Shown here piece by piece: positions 13,262 to 24,979 of a stretch of 64,000 nucleotides of DNA. Source of the DNA: Armillaria gallica (lineage: Eukaryota > Basidiomycota > Agaricomycetes > Agaricales > Physalacriaceae); NCBI GenBank assembly GCA_037576215.1, contig JBANDB010000013.1:496001-560000 (forward strand). Direction: 5' to 3'. The number at the start of each line of letters is the position of its first letter. The stretch's first letter is position 1. The notes beneath the pieces are model-generated. The model ran no database searches and was not told the origin of the DNA. It worked only from the letters and a program-made list of their open reading frames with translations. Position numbers and translations under genes: made by a program.

Positions 13262-13549
13262 TGTTGACCTATATAGGTCTTGTTGATCATCATGGTGTTT
13301 GGCTACGGCTTCCTATGTACCATTTATTCTGGACTTTGCATCGTTCCCTCCTTAGTCGTCTCTATCATCTGCTTGACGATTAAGGAGGTAAGCACTCTTG
13401 TATAACTTACCTATCTACATACTGATATACTGTACTTACAGTTCTGACTATGTCCATTGTCGATAGGTCAATATAGTCGTCTCTATCATCTGCTTGACGA
13501 TTAAGGAGTTCTGACTGTGTCCATGGTTGATAGGTGTACCAGGTCTACA
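13262..13549 (+). repeat. copia 3' LTR
   Basis: It is the same length and ends as the 5' LTR and is followed by the second TCAGG. Differences from the 5' copy cluster in two short stretches (about 13285-13300 and 13310-13325). Confidence 0.95.
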
Positions 13550-13554
13550 TCAGG

Positions 13555-15764
13555 CAAGGCATCCAGTATTAAAAATGAATTCTGCTCTGCATCAGACAGG
13601 ATACCAGGGATACCAGTGTTTTGAGAAAATGTGGCTCAAGACCTTCACTTATAGGGCAGTTTTACAACATGGAATTTGATATCTGTATTTTACAAGTAGT
13701 ATAACATCAATAGCAAAGGAATGTGAGCAAAATCATGTCAAGATGGAAGAATAAATGAATGTGTTCCTTGAGCATGTGATAATTTTACATAACAGAACCA
13801 ATGGTTATAGCAAGACCTCCTGGGAAAAAAACAGACTACATATATACTGTCCCTCTCTCTCTCATCAGGTATTGTCTGTCTGTCTATGAGAGACTACATC
13901 TTCTCTATCTCTTCACCACCTGCTTCGCCTTCACTCTCATCATCTGAGTCAGTGTCTATATCCAAAAGATCTGGCAGATCTCCATCATCATCCTCTCCAC
14001 TATTGGGATGTAGAGAGCCTATAGAGGCAGTAGTGGGGAGATCTTGTGATGGTGACAGGCCAGATGCTAGGTTTGATTGAGCAGGGTGGTCAGAAATATC
14101 ATGATTAACCCTGGAATGGATCATGATGGTAGGTCCACCAATGTGCCATAGCTCAGTGATATTCCTATCTCAGTCCTTGCTGATCACAGTATCAACACTC
14201 TCTGCAAGTGAACATGCATCATCTTCCTCTTCTGTGACTACAGTTGTGCAGTGATGTTTGGAGGCTAGTATTGCATTAGAGCCTGCAAGATTGGGAGTGG
14301 GCTTTGGGGCAGCTGGAGTAGCCTTAGTGGCACATTGATGACTAGCATTCTTTTTCTGAGACTTAGTTTGTTTTTCAAGAGATGGAGTTGCATTTGTAGT
14401 CTGGGCCTTGCTGTCCTTGCTGAGAACAGCAGGATTAGTGATGTCAGAGGTAATGCCAGATTGGGTAGACATTGGAATGTTCAGCATAAAAAAGTAGGCC
14501 TGATTTTGTTATTTGTTTTTTGTTTCTGGATCATTGTTTTCAAGATATCTATGTTGAAACTATACAGTTTTGTTCAGCCTGACTGTTAGACATTGGAAAA
14601 TCGTAGCAGGTAACAATGGGTAGAGTGGGTATGAGCAGGTCAAGATATCTAGACCCAGACCCATATCCTGTGGGTAAGGGTCCAATACCTGTTGGTACCT
14701 GCTGTATCCTTGGTTTTCTCTACTGATAGGACCCTCTGGAACCTATATTTATTTTGAAACATAAATAATAATAATATCTATGTTATCATATACACCCATA
14801 GCAACAGTTGGAGGAAACAGGTGAAAAGATGAGGAAAAGCAGTCTCACCACTCCATTAATAGAGTGACCCAAAATGGTAAAATGAACATCAAATTCCTGG
14901 TTGGACATCTTATGTTTCCTCATGTTTCCTCACATTTCCCTTGGTCTTATGAGGAAAAACTTACAAACTTGATTTTTGTCCAGAAAACCACTTCACAATC
15001 ATCCATGTAAGCATGCTACTTACAATGACTGATAATGATCACTAATCTAATCTATTCTGCAGACTTATATTGACTCCTGTTCCATATTTAGCTTCCCCAC
15101 TTTTCTATCCCCACCTTTTTACTCTTGCTCCTTACCTTCTTAGTACTTACCACAATGTCCCCATTCTTCCTCCTTCCTTTTCCACTACTGTACTTCAAAC
15201 CAATCCATATGTGTTGATCTTGTCATTCTCTATCTGATCCCATCTTGAGTGTCACACCATTATCAGTGTGCTTTCAGAGAACAGCAGTTGAGAGGAAAAC
15301 AGAGAGTAGAGGGGCTAGAGAGTGCTGCAGTCTCAGGCTCTCAGCTGCTATCAGAGATGATGGTGGTGTAATTCTGGTCTACACAGCTTGAACATAGCAA
15401 GTGTTTTGTGCAAGAGAAGAAAATGGTTTGAACTTTATCATAAATCATGGTTTAGAGGCTCAATGACATGTTTGTGGGTGGTTTATGTACACTTGAAGTC
15501 CCCAAAACACAGTTTATGATGAAGTCCGAGCTTCTTATCATTCACAAAAACAGCCCTGACTGTCAAGCTCTATGCAAACAGCTGCAAAATGATTCTGACC
15601 TGTCATTTTTTAGGTTTTTGCCACCTCCCTGGAGAGAGGGAAAATGACCATCAAATAGACATGAACCATCACACAACCTCATCTGTCCATCTATGCACCA
15701 CACAAACATTTCTCTAATCACTCTAAATAACATTGTAAATAAAGTTATTAATGGCATACAACAC
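13555..15764. other. Gene-free, CpG-poor repetitive region between copia and SPT7
   Basis: There is no intact gene apart from the decayed reverse-strand ORF listed separately. At about 14600-14720 there are clustered GGGTA/TACCC-type words resembling decayed subterminal repeats of DNA transposons, but I could not find both ends of an element. The 3' flank of SPT7 lies at the right edge. Confidence 0.5.
13894..14487 (-). pseudogene. Decayed reverse-strand ORF, unknown, one in-frame TGA
   Basis: Two reverse ORFs (14487-14173 and 14124-13894) share one frame and are separated only by a TGA at 14172-14170 with open sequence between. The joined reading is rich in Ser/Thr/Lys at first and then very acidic (DDDGDLPDLLDIDTDSDDE). 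It resembles the low-complexity N-terminal part of fungal DNA-transposon proteins, but I cannot name a family. The TGA interruption matches the decay seen in the neighbouring retroelements. Confidence 0.35.
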
Positions 15765-18606
15765 TCATCCTTGCGCGACAATCACCCCAGGGAACATCTG
15801 AGCCTGAGCCTGCGCCTGCGCAGCTTCCAACAACTTTTTCTTGCGCCCATTCCCTGTACCCACACCCGTGGCTCCCTTCTTCTTCTTTGGCGCAGTAGCC
15901 TCTCCTCCTGGTGTAGCCGCCGCAGGAGCCGCATTCCCTGACGGAGCCGCAGAGCCAGCAGGCTTTGACTTCTTCTTCGCAGATGTCCCGCCTGTCTTGA
16001 TGATCTGCCCCAGCGGTCCCATCTTCATCTGACTTGGTGCTGGGGCGTCGTCCGGTATAACAGTGTCTGGCGGCGGTGAACTGGGAGGGGGTGGTGGTGC
16101 AGGTATCGGTATCGGAGCACCTGAGGAGTCTGTGAGAAGAGGGTACGAGTTGAGAGTCGGGGGTGGTGGAGGCGGCGGGGCCGACATCGCTGAGATGCGG
16201 CTTTGATAGAAGGGCTTGAGCAATCCGATCTGGTCGTTGACTTTTCCAACGGTAAGAGTAACGAAAGGAGGTGGTGGCGGATAAGGCGGTGGAGGTTCTG
16301 AGGGTTTGACACTAACGAACAGAATCAGCACATGAACGTCGAAGTGATAGAGGACGTACGCAGCAGACAGAGGTCCCTTTGACCGCTTCTTGCCTTTGAG
16401 AAGGCGCTTCGGGATAGTCAGACTGGACATTCCCAACTCTTCCGCAATACCGAGCTCGCGTAGTCCCAGATAATCCATTCCCAGAGATTCCGCAAAGTCG
16501 CCCCTAAAGGTTCATCAGAGAAGAACAACAAGTAGAATGATAACACAACGTACAATGCCAGGACACCGGCCTCGTCCTCGTCTTCCTCTTCGAATAGCCC
16601 CTCGTCTTCCACAGCTTCGACGGCAGTCTAAAGAAATATTCAGTTTGAGAACCAAGCCGCAGGAAAATCGTATGCTGACTGCTTCTCGGTACGCCCCAAC
16701 AAGCTTCTTCTCTAAATCATTCAATCGTGATCCATAACGCTCAACGTCATCAGAAATGTATCGCTCGAGGTCTTGGACTCGCGTCACACCACTCTCAAAC
16801 AGCGTATGCAATATGATTTCCTGGAGATCCGTTCAGCGACATGAACTGCTTCATCACAAGTATGTGCGCTCACCTCTGCGGTCATCGTATTTGAATACTT
16901 GTCTGACAAAAATCTGATAGTGCGCCCAACGTTCAACAAATAATCCGATGTGACTCCAGCAAGGACGTCCAAAGCCGACTGCGATGTCCCTAATCGACAA
17001 CACTTGAGCTGAGTACAAACCCAATCATAACGCAGGCGTACCTTGAAACCCAGAATGCTCCAAAACTTTCTTGCTCATCCACTGCAAACAATCCGTACTG
17101 TTCTTCTCGCCAATATCCTCTATTCGCATCCCCGTCCTCCCCAAACTCCACGGCCGTGTGTCAACATCCACTACCGCTGCCTCTTCATCGGGCACGATCA
17201 TCGGCTCTCCCAACGATGAATCGCTATCCTCAGTGCCCGTACCTCCCAGTGCTGAGAATTTGGCATGGGTATGCCTCACCCTTCTCATCGTCCGTATATT
17301 GTTGTTCATGAGCGTCAACAACGACTTGGGATTCGGCCTCGGAGGCTCAGGCTGTTTCCGTCGTTTCTTGCGCTTCAGAAGTAGAGATTTGGGCGGGCGG
17401 GGCTGTGGAACTCCAGGCAGACCATTAGGAAGTAGCAGATCAGATTGCGCTGCCGTCCACCACATCTGCGTGATATCGTCGCTTTCAGAGGGAAGGGGTA
17501 TCGGATATTGAGGTGCCACTCGCGCCCGTTTGCGTGGACGATTGATCTGCCCATTCAGCTTCCGCTTCTCGCCCGTTCCAACCTCTAGCCTCACTTCAAT
17601 CGAGTCTTCCTCATCGCTCTGGTAGTCCGGTGCGAACACCCGGAGCGCGTCGCGTGGGGGAGAGTCATGGTTTAGTTTTGCGAACAGCGACATACCGTGC
17701 TGTGTCCGGATCAGTGCAGGCGAGTCGGCAAAAGGGAGATCTCGGCGTTGTAGAGACGCAGCTGTAGGTTTGACAATAGCCTTTGCGAGGGGGCCTGAGC
17801 TGGACGACCGGTGATGCACCATGCCTGGCCTTGAGTATCCGTTCACCATGCCATTCAATTTGGGACCCTGTAGTGCAGCAGGAATTACAGGATCGGCTCG
17901 TTCCTTGCGATCCGTGATATTTCTTAACAGCTTGTCCGCTTTGCCCTTGAGCCGATTGACGCAGTGCCGTAGTGGATGATTCTAACGCGCTGTCAGAACA
18001 AAACAACAAAGAAATTGCAGTAAACGCACATCTCCATTGTAAGTGTAGCAATTCGTCCATATCAAGTCCAAATCGTCCTGGAATTCGCGTTTCGACTTGT
18101 AACTCTTCGCCTTGACTTTTCTCGCCATCGTCTGGAAGTCCATGGGGTTTTGAATGACTATAACGAATCAGCAACCAACAAACGGAATACAGAAGCACAC
18201 ACTGGTATGATAATCCGGAGCCTCCGTCTTGGACACCGGTTTGAGGAAAGCGTCCGCGTCGTGATTGTCCTGTTGAACCGGCGGCTAAAGCTCAGCGCGT
18301 TACATCATCGAAAAACGTGACACACAATAGTAACTGTCCGCAAATCCGCAAGTAAACCATCCAGAGAATCATAAAACGGATCCGACAACTTGTCTCCGGT
18401 GTGCTAGAAGACGATTACTAAAGTGGGATTGGAGTAAAATAACCGCGACGTACTCTGCCTTCCTTGACCGTCGTCAACAGCAATTTGAGGTCGGTATTCG
18501 GGAACGCCTCTCTAACATGACTCTCCGTAAGTGTCCTCAGGAGATTCTACGCATACAGCGGTGAGAAACGCGATAGAAATACAGAAGAACACGGACGCAC
18601 ATTCAT
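15765..18606 (-). CDS. SPT7: SPT7-like subunit of the SAGA transcriptional co-activator complex (bromodomain protein)
   Basis: The spliced reading gives a bromodomain (about 18403-17900) with DPFYDSLDGLLADLR, NPMDFQTMARKV and CYTYNGD, whose Tyr-Asn is the acetyl-lysine-binding pair. A basic, acidic-patched middle region follows, then a histone-fold (Bromo_TP) segment with SALDVLAGVTSDYLLNVGRT at about 17000-16760. The tail has GDFAESLGMDYLGLRELG and long Pro runs. This order is that of Spt7, which scaffolds SAGA in the nucleus. The start is ATG at 18606 with a 6-nt first exon and introns 18547-18600 and 18404-18453. A candidate 48-nt intron near 16310-16360 has no stop and length divisible by three, so both spliced and retained forms would be in frame. 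The stop is at 15765-15767. Confidence 0.85.
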
Positions 18607-18657
18607 GATGGTGGTCGGAAGACAAGCCGAGTCGATCAGGTCGGAGTTTGAAATTGA

Positions 18658-18665
18658 AGTATATA
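18658..18665 (-). promoter_or_regulatory. Candidate TATA element of SPT7
   Basis: GTATATAC lies about 52 bp upstream of the SPT7 ATG on the minus strand, in an intergenic gap of only 243 bp. Confidence 0.35.
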
Positions 18666-18849
18666 TACCCTGGCTGGTTTTGTTTGATCAAAAAATGCCC
18701 ACCCCCCCAGATGTAACAAGGCAATTAGATTACGGTAATTACTTAGGTATCCCGCCGACATACCAGCGGCGTCTGTACAAGTACAAGATGTGCTGTAACT
18801 GGTTGTAAACATATAGTATCGATATCCATTCGGTCGTTCATTCATTATT

Positions 18850-20828
18850 TCATTGACTCGCCGCCTTCTCCATCGCTTTCCGAATAGGATTCTGGCTCTT
18901 TGGCAACGCGCCGCTCTTCTCCAGTCTGTCGAATAACACAAACAACTTCTCCATCTCCTGCTCCTTTTCTTCTTCAGTCATGTCGGGCAGCTCTGGTTTC
19001 TCCATCGTGTTGCCCGTAATCGGGTTGATGATCTTGCCATCGGGCGCGGTGGGTTCAGCAGATGAGGAGGTATCCTCGGGTCCAGGCGCAGACATGATGC
19101 CCTTGTTAAACAAGAACCCAGCCACGTTGCCGTACCCGACAAGGCTTGATAATATCCGCGCGTCCGAGTCGGACATTGCAAACAGCATCTCCCCCACAGA
19201 GTCCTTCAGCCGTGAGTGATACACACTGCCCATGAGCCGCAAACAGCGACCAAGCATATCTGACCGCCCCTCCAACGGAGCCGACCTATCCAAATCTGGA
19301 GGCACAATCCATTCGCGGAGCCGTCCGCGCGTTGTCGCATCTGCGAGGCACAGGCGTGTAATAAGCACAATTAGCGGTGAAATAATATCATCGAGGGACC
19401 CGTCCAGCTGCTCCTTCTTTGGGCGCTCGCGTACAGAGGAATCATCAGGGTCAATGGACCCGGGAAAATAGTGTGAGAAAGAAACTTCGAGGAGGTCGTG
19501 GGCACGCAGGAGAATGTCTTGCTGTATAGCCGTATTCGGTGATGGACTCCTTGACAAAGACCTGCGCCCCGCAACAGACAACACCGACAGAGCCCGGTCC
19601 AATGTACTTGACTTTGGAGGAGTCTGAGAGAGTACCGGTGAATCGCCACCACTGCTGGTAGACGTTTTGGGGCTGCTGCTCGAACTACGACGCTCTGGGG
19701 TCGAAGGGCCGAGCCATATGGGCCTGAGGGAAGACGAGATGGGTATCGTGATAAGGGCATGGATAATATGAGTCAACGGCGACACCAAGGGACTGGGGAA
19801 CGTCGGTGGCAACGAGTAGAATGTTCGTAATAGCGACGGTAACAGCCCGTCAAGATTGGGACTCCAAAAGTCACCCATAGCCTTCTGCCCATCGGTGGCT
19901 TGTGGAGTCTGTGGCTCAGCATCGACCATCTGCCAGCCATCAGCCTCTCCAGAGTCACGACAAGAGATCTCGCGGCGCACCTTTGGGTAATGCAGCAACA
20001 GATTGAACGTGAACTTGAGCAGATCCGCCGTGGCTTCACGTCCAAGCTTGGTACCAGCCTGTATAGCGACGAGCATGGCATCAAGCTTGCTGGCGATGAT
20101 ATCGACGATGCCTCTCCGCTTATGATTATGGTCTTCAACGAGCGAAACGATCCAAGACGGGCCCGACACCGTCGCCAAGAACAATATGCGCGACAGAATG
20201 AAGACCTGATCCGGCGTCGTCGATTTCTACGTAAAAAATAAGCGGGAGCGAGAAAGAAAGCGAAGAAAGGCTCACATCAAGCATGCCCACACAAGTTTCG
20301 CCACCGCCAACATCCTTGCCAATAAAAGTACCCCTGGCATGCTCAAACAAAAGCATAGTATTCGCGATGCACCTTAACGCCTCACTCGAAGCTTCCGGAT
20401 CGTCCTTGAATGAAATTGATAACCCCAAGAGCGCGCTCAGCGTCGATGCCGTCGCGAGCGTCTCGGATCCTGATGGGTTCTTGCCAAGGGTTTTCACAGC
20501 AAGCAAGGCTTGAGCGGCGTCTTGCGGGGGATAAGCTGGGAAGGACAGGCAGAGAACGGAGGCCGCACCCTTGGACGATAATCTCCCATTGCTGGTTCCA
20601 TGCTTGGCAGTGGCTTTGAGGTCGCGTAGAATGGTATCGATAAGAGTTTTACGGGTATCGTTGCTGAACGTGAAAGGCGGCGCTATCAAGAAGAGAACCG
20701 TAAGAACTGTAAATCTCGGAAAGAACGACCGACCGGAGCATACCGTTAATTATGCTCTGTAGCACCACGGATCGCGACGAGGAAGAAGGGAGCGTGGTAT
20801 ACGACTCGAGCAGGTCAACGCCCGACAT
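18850..20828 (-). CDS. RIC8: RIC8/synembryn-type guanine nucleotide exchange factor and chaperone for G-alpha
   Basis: Three exons: ATG at 20828, a short first exon, then two large exons; the 49-nt intron near 20230-20280 restores the frame (TPDQVFILSRILFLATVSG). The protein of about 620 residues is an all-helical armadillo-like repeat with LLKFTFNLLLHYPKV and VSPLTHIIHALITIPIS. The C-terminus has the family signature NPITGNTMEKPELPDMTEEE followed by LFVLFDRLEKSGAL. Ric8 acts in the cytoplasm on nascent and receptor-free G-alpha and supports hyphal growth and mating signalling in fungi. A Ser/Pro-rich insert near residue 400 is likely disordered. Confidence 0.85.
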
Positions 20829-21280
20829 CCACCGCAAGAAAGTGAAATAGCAGTAGAATGCAAGCGAGCAGGACGCAGGCGACGGCGACAAAGGCAAGCA
20901 AGCAAGGTGAAAGGAAAAGGAAGGATTCTTCTGTATCCGTTGCCGTTGCCATGCCTGTCACTTTTTCACTCCGCTCACCTAATTTCAATATCAGTGCCTG
21001 ACTCGGCGCATTGACTGTTCGCGGCTGACGTTGTGAGATACCTGAACGGGCCTCAACGACGATACCTTGGACGACAACGGCGATGACGGCGACGACGGCG
21101 ACAGCGACGATGACAGGATTCATTTTTTATATTCATTCACACTAATCTCACGGCCACCTCTCACCGACACCTCCTGGCGCCCGCTCAACGTTTCAGCAGA
21201 CAGCCGGCATGAAGTTTTTCAATATGTCTAGTAGTATTATTGGCATTGCCTGGACCTTTATTCTCCTGTGGGGCACTATC

Positions 21281-22208
21281 CTACACCATCTTCCCCCACT
21301 CACTAATCGCCAAGTCAATCGCCACCATCAGCTCAACAACAATCGCGTGGTGCTTCGGGACCACCTGGAACGAATCCTGCGAGTAGTCCGATGGCATAGA
21401 AAAGAACGACGCCGCGAGCGAGTGGGACTTGAGGGGCACATCTTCATCGTCGACGAGCGTAGTGCCCTCGAGGCTGTCGGCCGAAACGGATGTCGACGGC
21501 GATACCTCTTCAACTGTAGCAGCAAGCTTTGGAATAAAAAGTGTCTGGGTATAGATGGCGCGTCGTTTCAGGCTGTAAGGAATCTGGCTTCGGCGCTGGA
21601 TGTCCTCAGATCTCCCGAAAGAGTGTCGATTTGGGCTGGCTGGGTGCAAGCTGGATAGACTGGCCGATTTCGCGTGCAAGGCAGTAGGCTGGGCGTGTAC
21701 GAGTTGGATATTCTTTCCTCTGGGAATACGAGTCTGGCGGTTGACTGGCAGCGGCGGCTTCGAGTTTTCACGACCACGAGTGGGCTGCATCACCATCAGA
21801 CAAAGAAACAGATCCCTCTACAAGGATACTCACTCCTCCTCTCGCAGCCTTCGTATTCCTCACCGTCGCCTCAGCATTGACAGATCTCAGCTTTACTCGC
21901 GCATTGGCCAACGGCGTGATCTCTTTGAACATCGGAGACGGCGCTCTCCTGTGCACATCGCGCAACGGAACGACCTCGAAGCGATGCGGAGTCTTGTCTC
22001 GAACGGCGATTCGCGTCTTCATCGTCAAGGGCACCACCAGTTGAGGCCTCTTTGGTGGAGGCAACTCAACAATCGACGGAATTCGCGCAGACGGTCGTTC
22101 GCGCATCGCATGGAGCAGAGCATCGCCAAACTCGGGCGAGACAGTCCATTTACCATTGGCGTTTGAGCGAGGGAATACAAAGTTGGCATCGAGCGAAGGC
22201 GTAGGCAT
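21281..22208 (-). CDS. Conserved-looking basic protein of unknown function
   Basis: Two exons (22208-21834 and 21784-21281) joined by a 49-nt GTGAGT...GCAG intron give 292 residues. The protein is rich in Arg, Ser and Pro with no recognised domain, signal peptide or membrane span; the C-terminus is hydrophobic-helical (VVELMVAIDLAISEWGKMV). Another in-frame ATG lies at 22238. It starts only 53 bp after the stop of APM1 on the same strand, so its promoter must be very short or lie in APM1. I do not recognise the family. Confidence 0.6.
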
Positions 22209-22261
22209 GGTGGAAGACACAAACAGAGAACCGATCATTAGAAAGTAATTACATTTCTATC

Positions 22262-23931
22262 CTACATAGGCGGTCTTATTGGAGCACTGCCCTTTTCTAA
22301 CGCCGTCCGTAAACTGTAAAAGAAATCAGCAACACCGTCAAGTCGAATACCATTCCACGCACCTGTAATCATCTCCATTCTGTGTTATATACCTCACCCA
22401 AGGCAACGCCTGGTACCCACTCTTCTCAACAATCTTCAAATACCGCACCTGGATACCGCTAACGGTAAAGTAGGGTATCTCAAACTTGACCGTGATAGGC
22501 GCGCGCTTCTCCGGCTCTTGCTCTACAACAATCTCAGCTGCCAAAGAAACAACCCAAACAAAGCGCAACTCACCGCTCTTCACACTGGGCAATCCGAAAT
22601 GCGCCCTCATCAAAAACTCCCTCCCTCCTCCAAGCTGTTTTATCTTCCACACAAACGCACTCTTATCAGGAGCATACTGCACCGAACCAGTCGACGCCTA
22701 TCCAAACCATCAGCAACACGCCCAACTAAAAAATCCAACAAACGCACTCTAAACTTGGGACTGTCCGCATCATCCGGTACCGGCACATAAATCTCGACAT
22801 TGCTCGCCGTGCTCCGTCTCTTGAACTGCGCAAGCACCTTTACCACATACTCCACCCGACTACCCTTATGGCTCTCCACCGCCGCCTCGACCCAAACAAG
22901 CGGCTTAACCGGCGTGCTCAACCGATAGCTCATCAACTCAAACTCTCCATCCGGCGGGATAAACGAAATCGTCCGGTCATTCTCGAACCGCGAGAGCCGT
23001 ACACACTGGTGGAATTTGACGTCTTCCATCTCTATAGCCTTTCCCCGGGCAGCTACGAACCGCAGTCAACGAAACACTCGGAAGAACACGCAATCGTAGA
23101 CTCACTCCTCCCCGTACTCTCAAACATGACCTTGTCGTTCAGTCCCAGTCGCAGTTCAGGCATTCCACTGAGGTAGCATTTCATCTTGACTGCACCCAGA
23201 ATCTCTGACCGTACTACATTTCCATTCGCATTGACCTGCCAGCCGTGAGACAGGTATAGAAAGAATAGTAATAGACACGCACCAGCAAATTGACACTCTC
23301 AATAACATCCAAAAACACCTCGTTCTTCCTGTACCTAATCCCCTCTGTACGCCATGACACCGCGTTCGTCACCGCTATCGGTGGCCTCACCTGAACTTCC
23401 AGTTTATGCGATTCCTGCGTGATGTACCTAAAACAAAGCATATCAGCAAGCACCAAGCCAACGCCAAACGGAAGACTCACTCCTGCAGAATTTTGCTCTC
23501 AGTCGTCTGCGGATACCCAAAATCCATCATCTCATCCATCAACTCATATATAATCACAAAATTATCCCTAATACTCTCCTCCTCCAGCTCCTTGAAGTAC
23601 TCAACCAGGACCTGCGTCAGCCTATGCAGGAAAATAACCGTCTCAGCCGCATTGATATTCCTCTTCGACAGCGCCAACACTGCATTCCGAGTCATAAGAA
23701 TCCACCATTCCAATCCACACACAAGCACTCACAATACAAATTGCTAAACCGCACATGCACATAATTGACGCCCTCCTTTGAGAAACACGGCGTCACTTGC
23801 TGGCCCTCCTCCTCGATGTCCAGGATGTACGGCAGGAATTTCTCCACGTACGACGCCGGTACATCGTCCCTATACGACCGCTGGATCAGTGGCTTGCCCT
23901 TGAGGTCGAGGATCGCAATGAGGGAGGTCAT
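22262..23931 (-). CDS. APM1: Clathrin adaptor AP-1 medium (mu) subunit
   Basis: The N-terminal longin/sigma-like half begins MTSLIAILDLKGKPLIQ and contains NLYLLALSKRNINAA and YELMDEMMDFGYPQTTE. The C-terminal mu-homology domain has AIEMEDVKFHQCVRLSRF, ISFIPPDGEFELMSYRL and GIQVRYLKIVEKSGYQALPW, ending YITQNGDDYSLRT after a last small exon. These are hallmark AP-1 mu stretches. The subunit reads Tyr-based sorting signals in cargo tails at the trans-Golgi and endosome. The upstream frame is open further, but the conserved start is at 23931. Several introns of 48-70 nt, all GT-AG, keep phase. The predicted stop is TAG 22262-22264. Confidence 0.9.
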
Positions 23932-24979
23932 CCCCGTGACGTTGGTGGTGGACGGAGAGAGAGAAATGGAGGTGTTGCCAAAAACGGAAATCACCGCCTT
24001 CCTGAACACGTCGGACCTGAAAAGCACGGCGATTGATGGGACCAACGGTGCGGGACTTTCTCTGTGTATGTTCTTGGATAAACTCTCACCTCGTCTAGCT
24101 TGACCCTGTCGCAGCACCTCTTTAACGCGTCGGTTGCCTGCAGACATCAACATGTATGCGCCTCTCATGTAGACCACAGCCTTTCATAGCTAATTGTTGC
24201 ATACAGACTCGTGACGATTAGAACAGTACACCGACATACTCCCATGGCATCCTTAGTAACTGATTCATCAACCTCCGGCGAGCATTGTGCTATTGTGAAT
24301 AGAATTTCCTGATACTTTCCTCTAAGCTACGGATTGCTGTATATACATCGGCGGCGCTGCCGAACATCTCGAAACCCACGGAGAGAGTGAGATGATTGTT
24401 TTATACTTCCTCGCCATTCCTTTACGCTGTTGAGTGCTGATTCCATTCTCTTTAGGCTCTGTGTACTAGCCCTCGGTCTGAGTTTTACGTCCCACGGCTT
24501 CAAATCTTGACTTGCGCTGGCATTTTAGACTACGACTCATGCTCAAATTCGGTTCAACTACCCGACGCCCTCTTTCAGACCCGACCTGTGTGTTGCATCT
24601 GGGTAAAAGCCGCCATCTGAAGACTAGACTCGTATACTGGATCAAAGAATCGGGGACTCGGCTTCTGCCGCTACTGTATTTTCACCGATTCTTGCCAACG
24701 TCGATGCTCTGCGGAAGGATTGAGTGAGAGTTTTGATTTTTCATGGTTTTTGTTACGAACTTATATCATCTGCAGTGCCGACACTTCCCTTTAGACGCGG
24801 CCACCGTTCAAAATAATGCTAACTCTGGACAATATTTTTGCGGTTTTGGGGCCTAAAATATGCTAAAACCCGGACAAGTTTAGCGAGAGCTTCTGAGAGC
24901 CTATGCTAAGATCTTCCCTCACAACAAATCCCTTGGGGGGAAAAGCAGAGCCTAAATTCTTTTTTATACAGAGCATCGC
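23932..24979. other. Intergenic region upstream of APM1, no gene seen
   Basis: Short ORFs only. An AT-rich stretch at about 24800-24920 has imperfect inverted words (GGCCTAAAATATGCTAAAACC and similar) that look like interspersed repeat, but no ends could be defined. Confidence 0.4.

Larger units (their letters stand above)
7638..13549 (+). mobile_element. Complete Ty1/copia LTR retrotransposon, coding region decayed
   Basis: It is bounded by two 288-bp LTRs (7638-7925 and 13262-13549), each starting TGTTGACC and ending GGTCTACA. It is flanked by the 5-bp target duplication TCAGG (7633-7637 and 13550-13554). A polypurine tract (GATGATGGGGGTG) sits just before the 3' LTR. The internal order of protease, integrase, RT and RNase H is that of Ty1/copia. 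The LTRs differ at about 18 of 288 positions by eye, 16 of them transitions. Confidence 0.96.

Noticed and set aside
16537..19471. Several plus-strand ORFs over SPT7 and RIC8 (for example 17071-17511, 19232-19471)
   Set aside because: They are antisense to well-supported exons with recognised domains, so they are shadows.
20815..21123. Reverse ORF of 102 codons with hydrophobic stretches upstream of RIC8
   Set aside because: It overlaps the RIC8 first exon in another frame, has simple Val/Ala-rich composition and no conserved feature.
24741..24960. Possible MITE or tRNA upstream of F-box copy 1
   Set aside because: Imperfect inverted words only; no cloverleaf, no target duplication and no clear ends.
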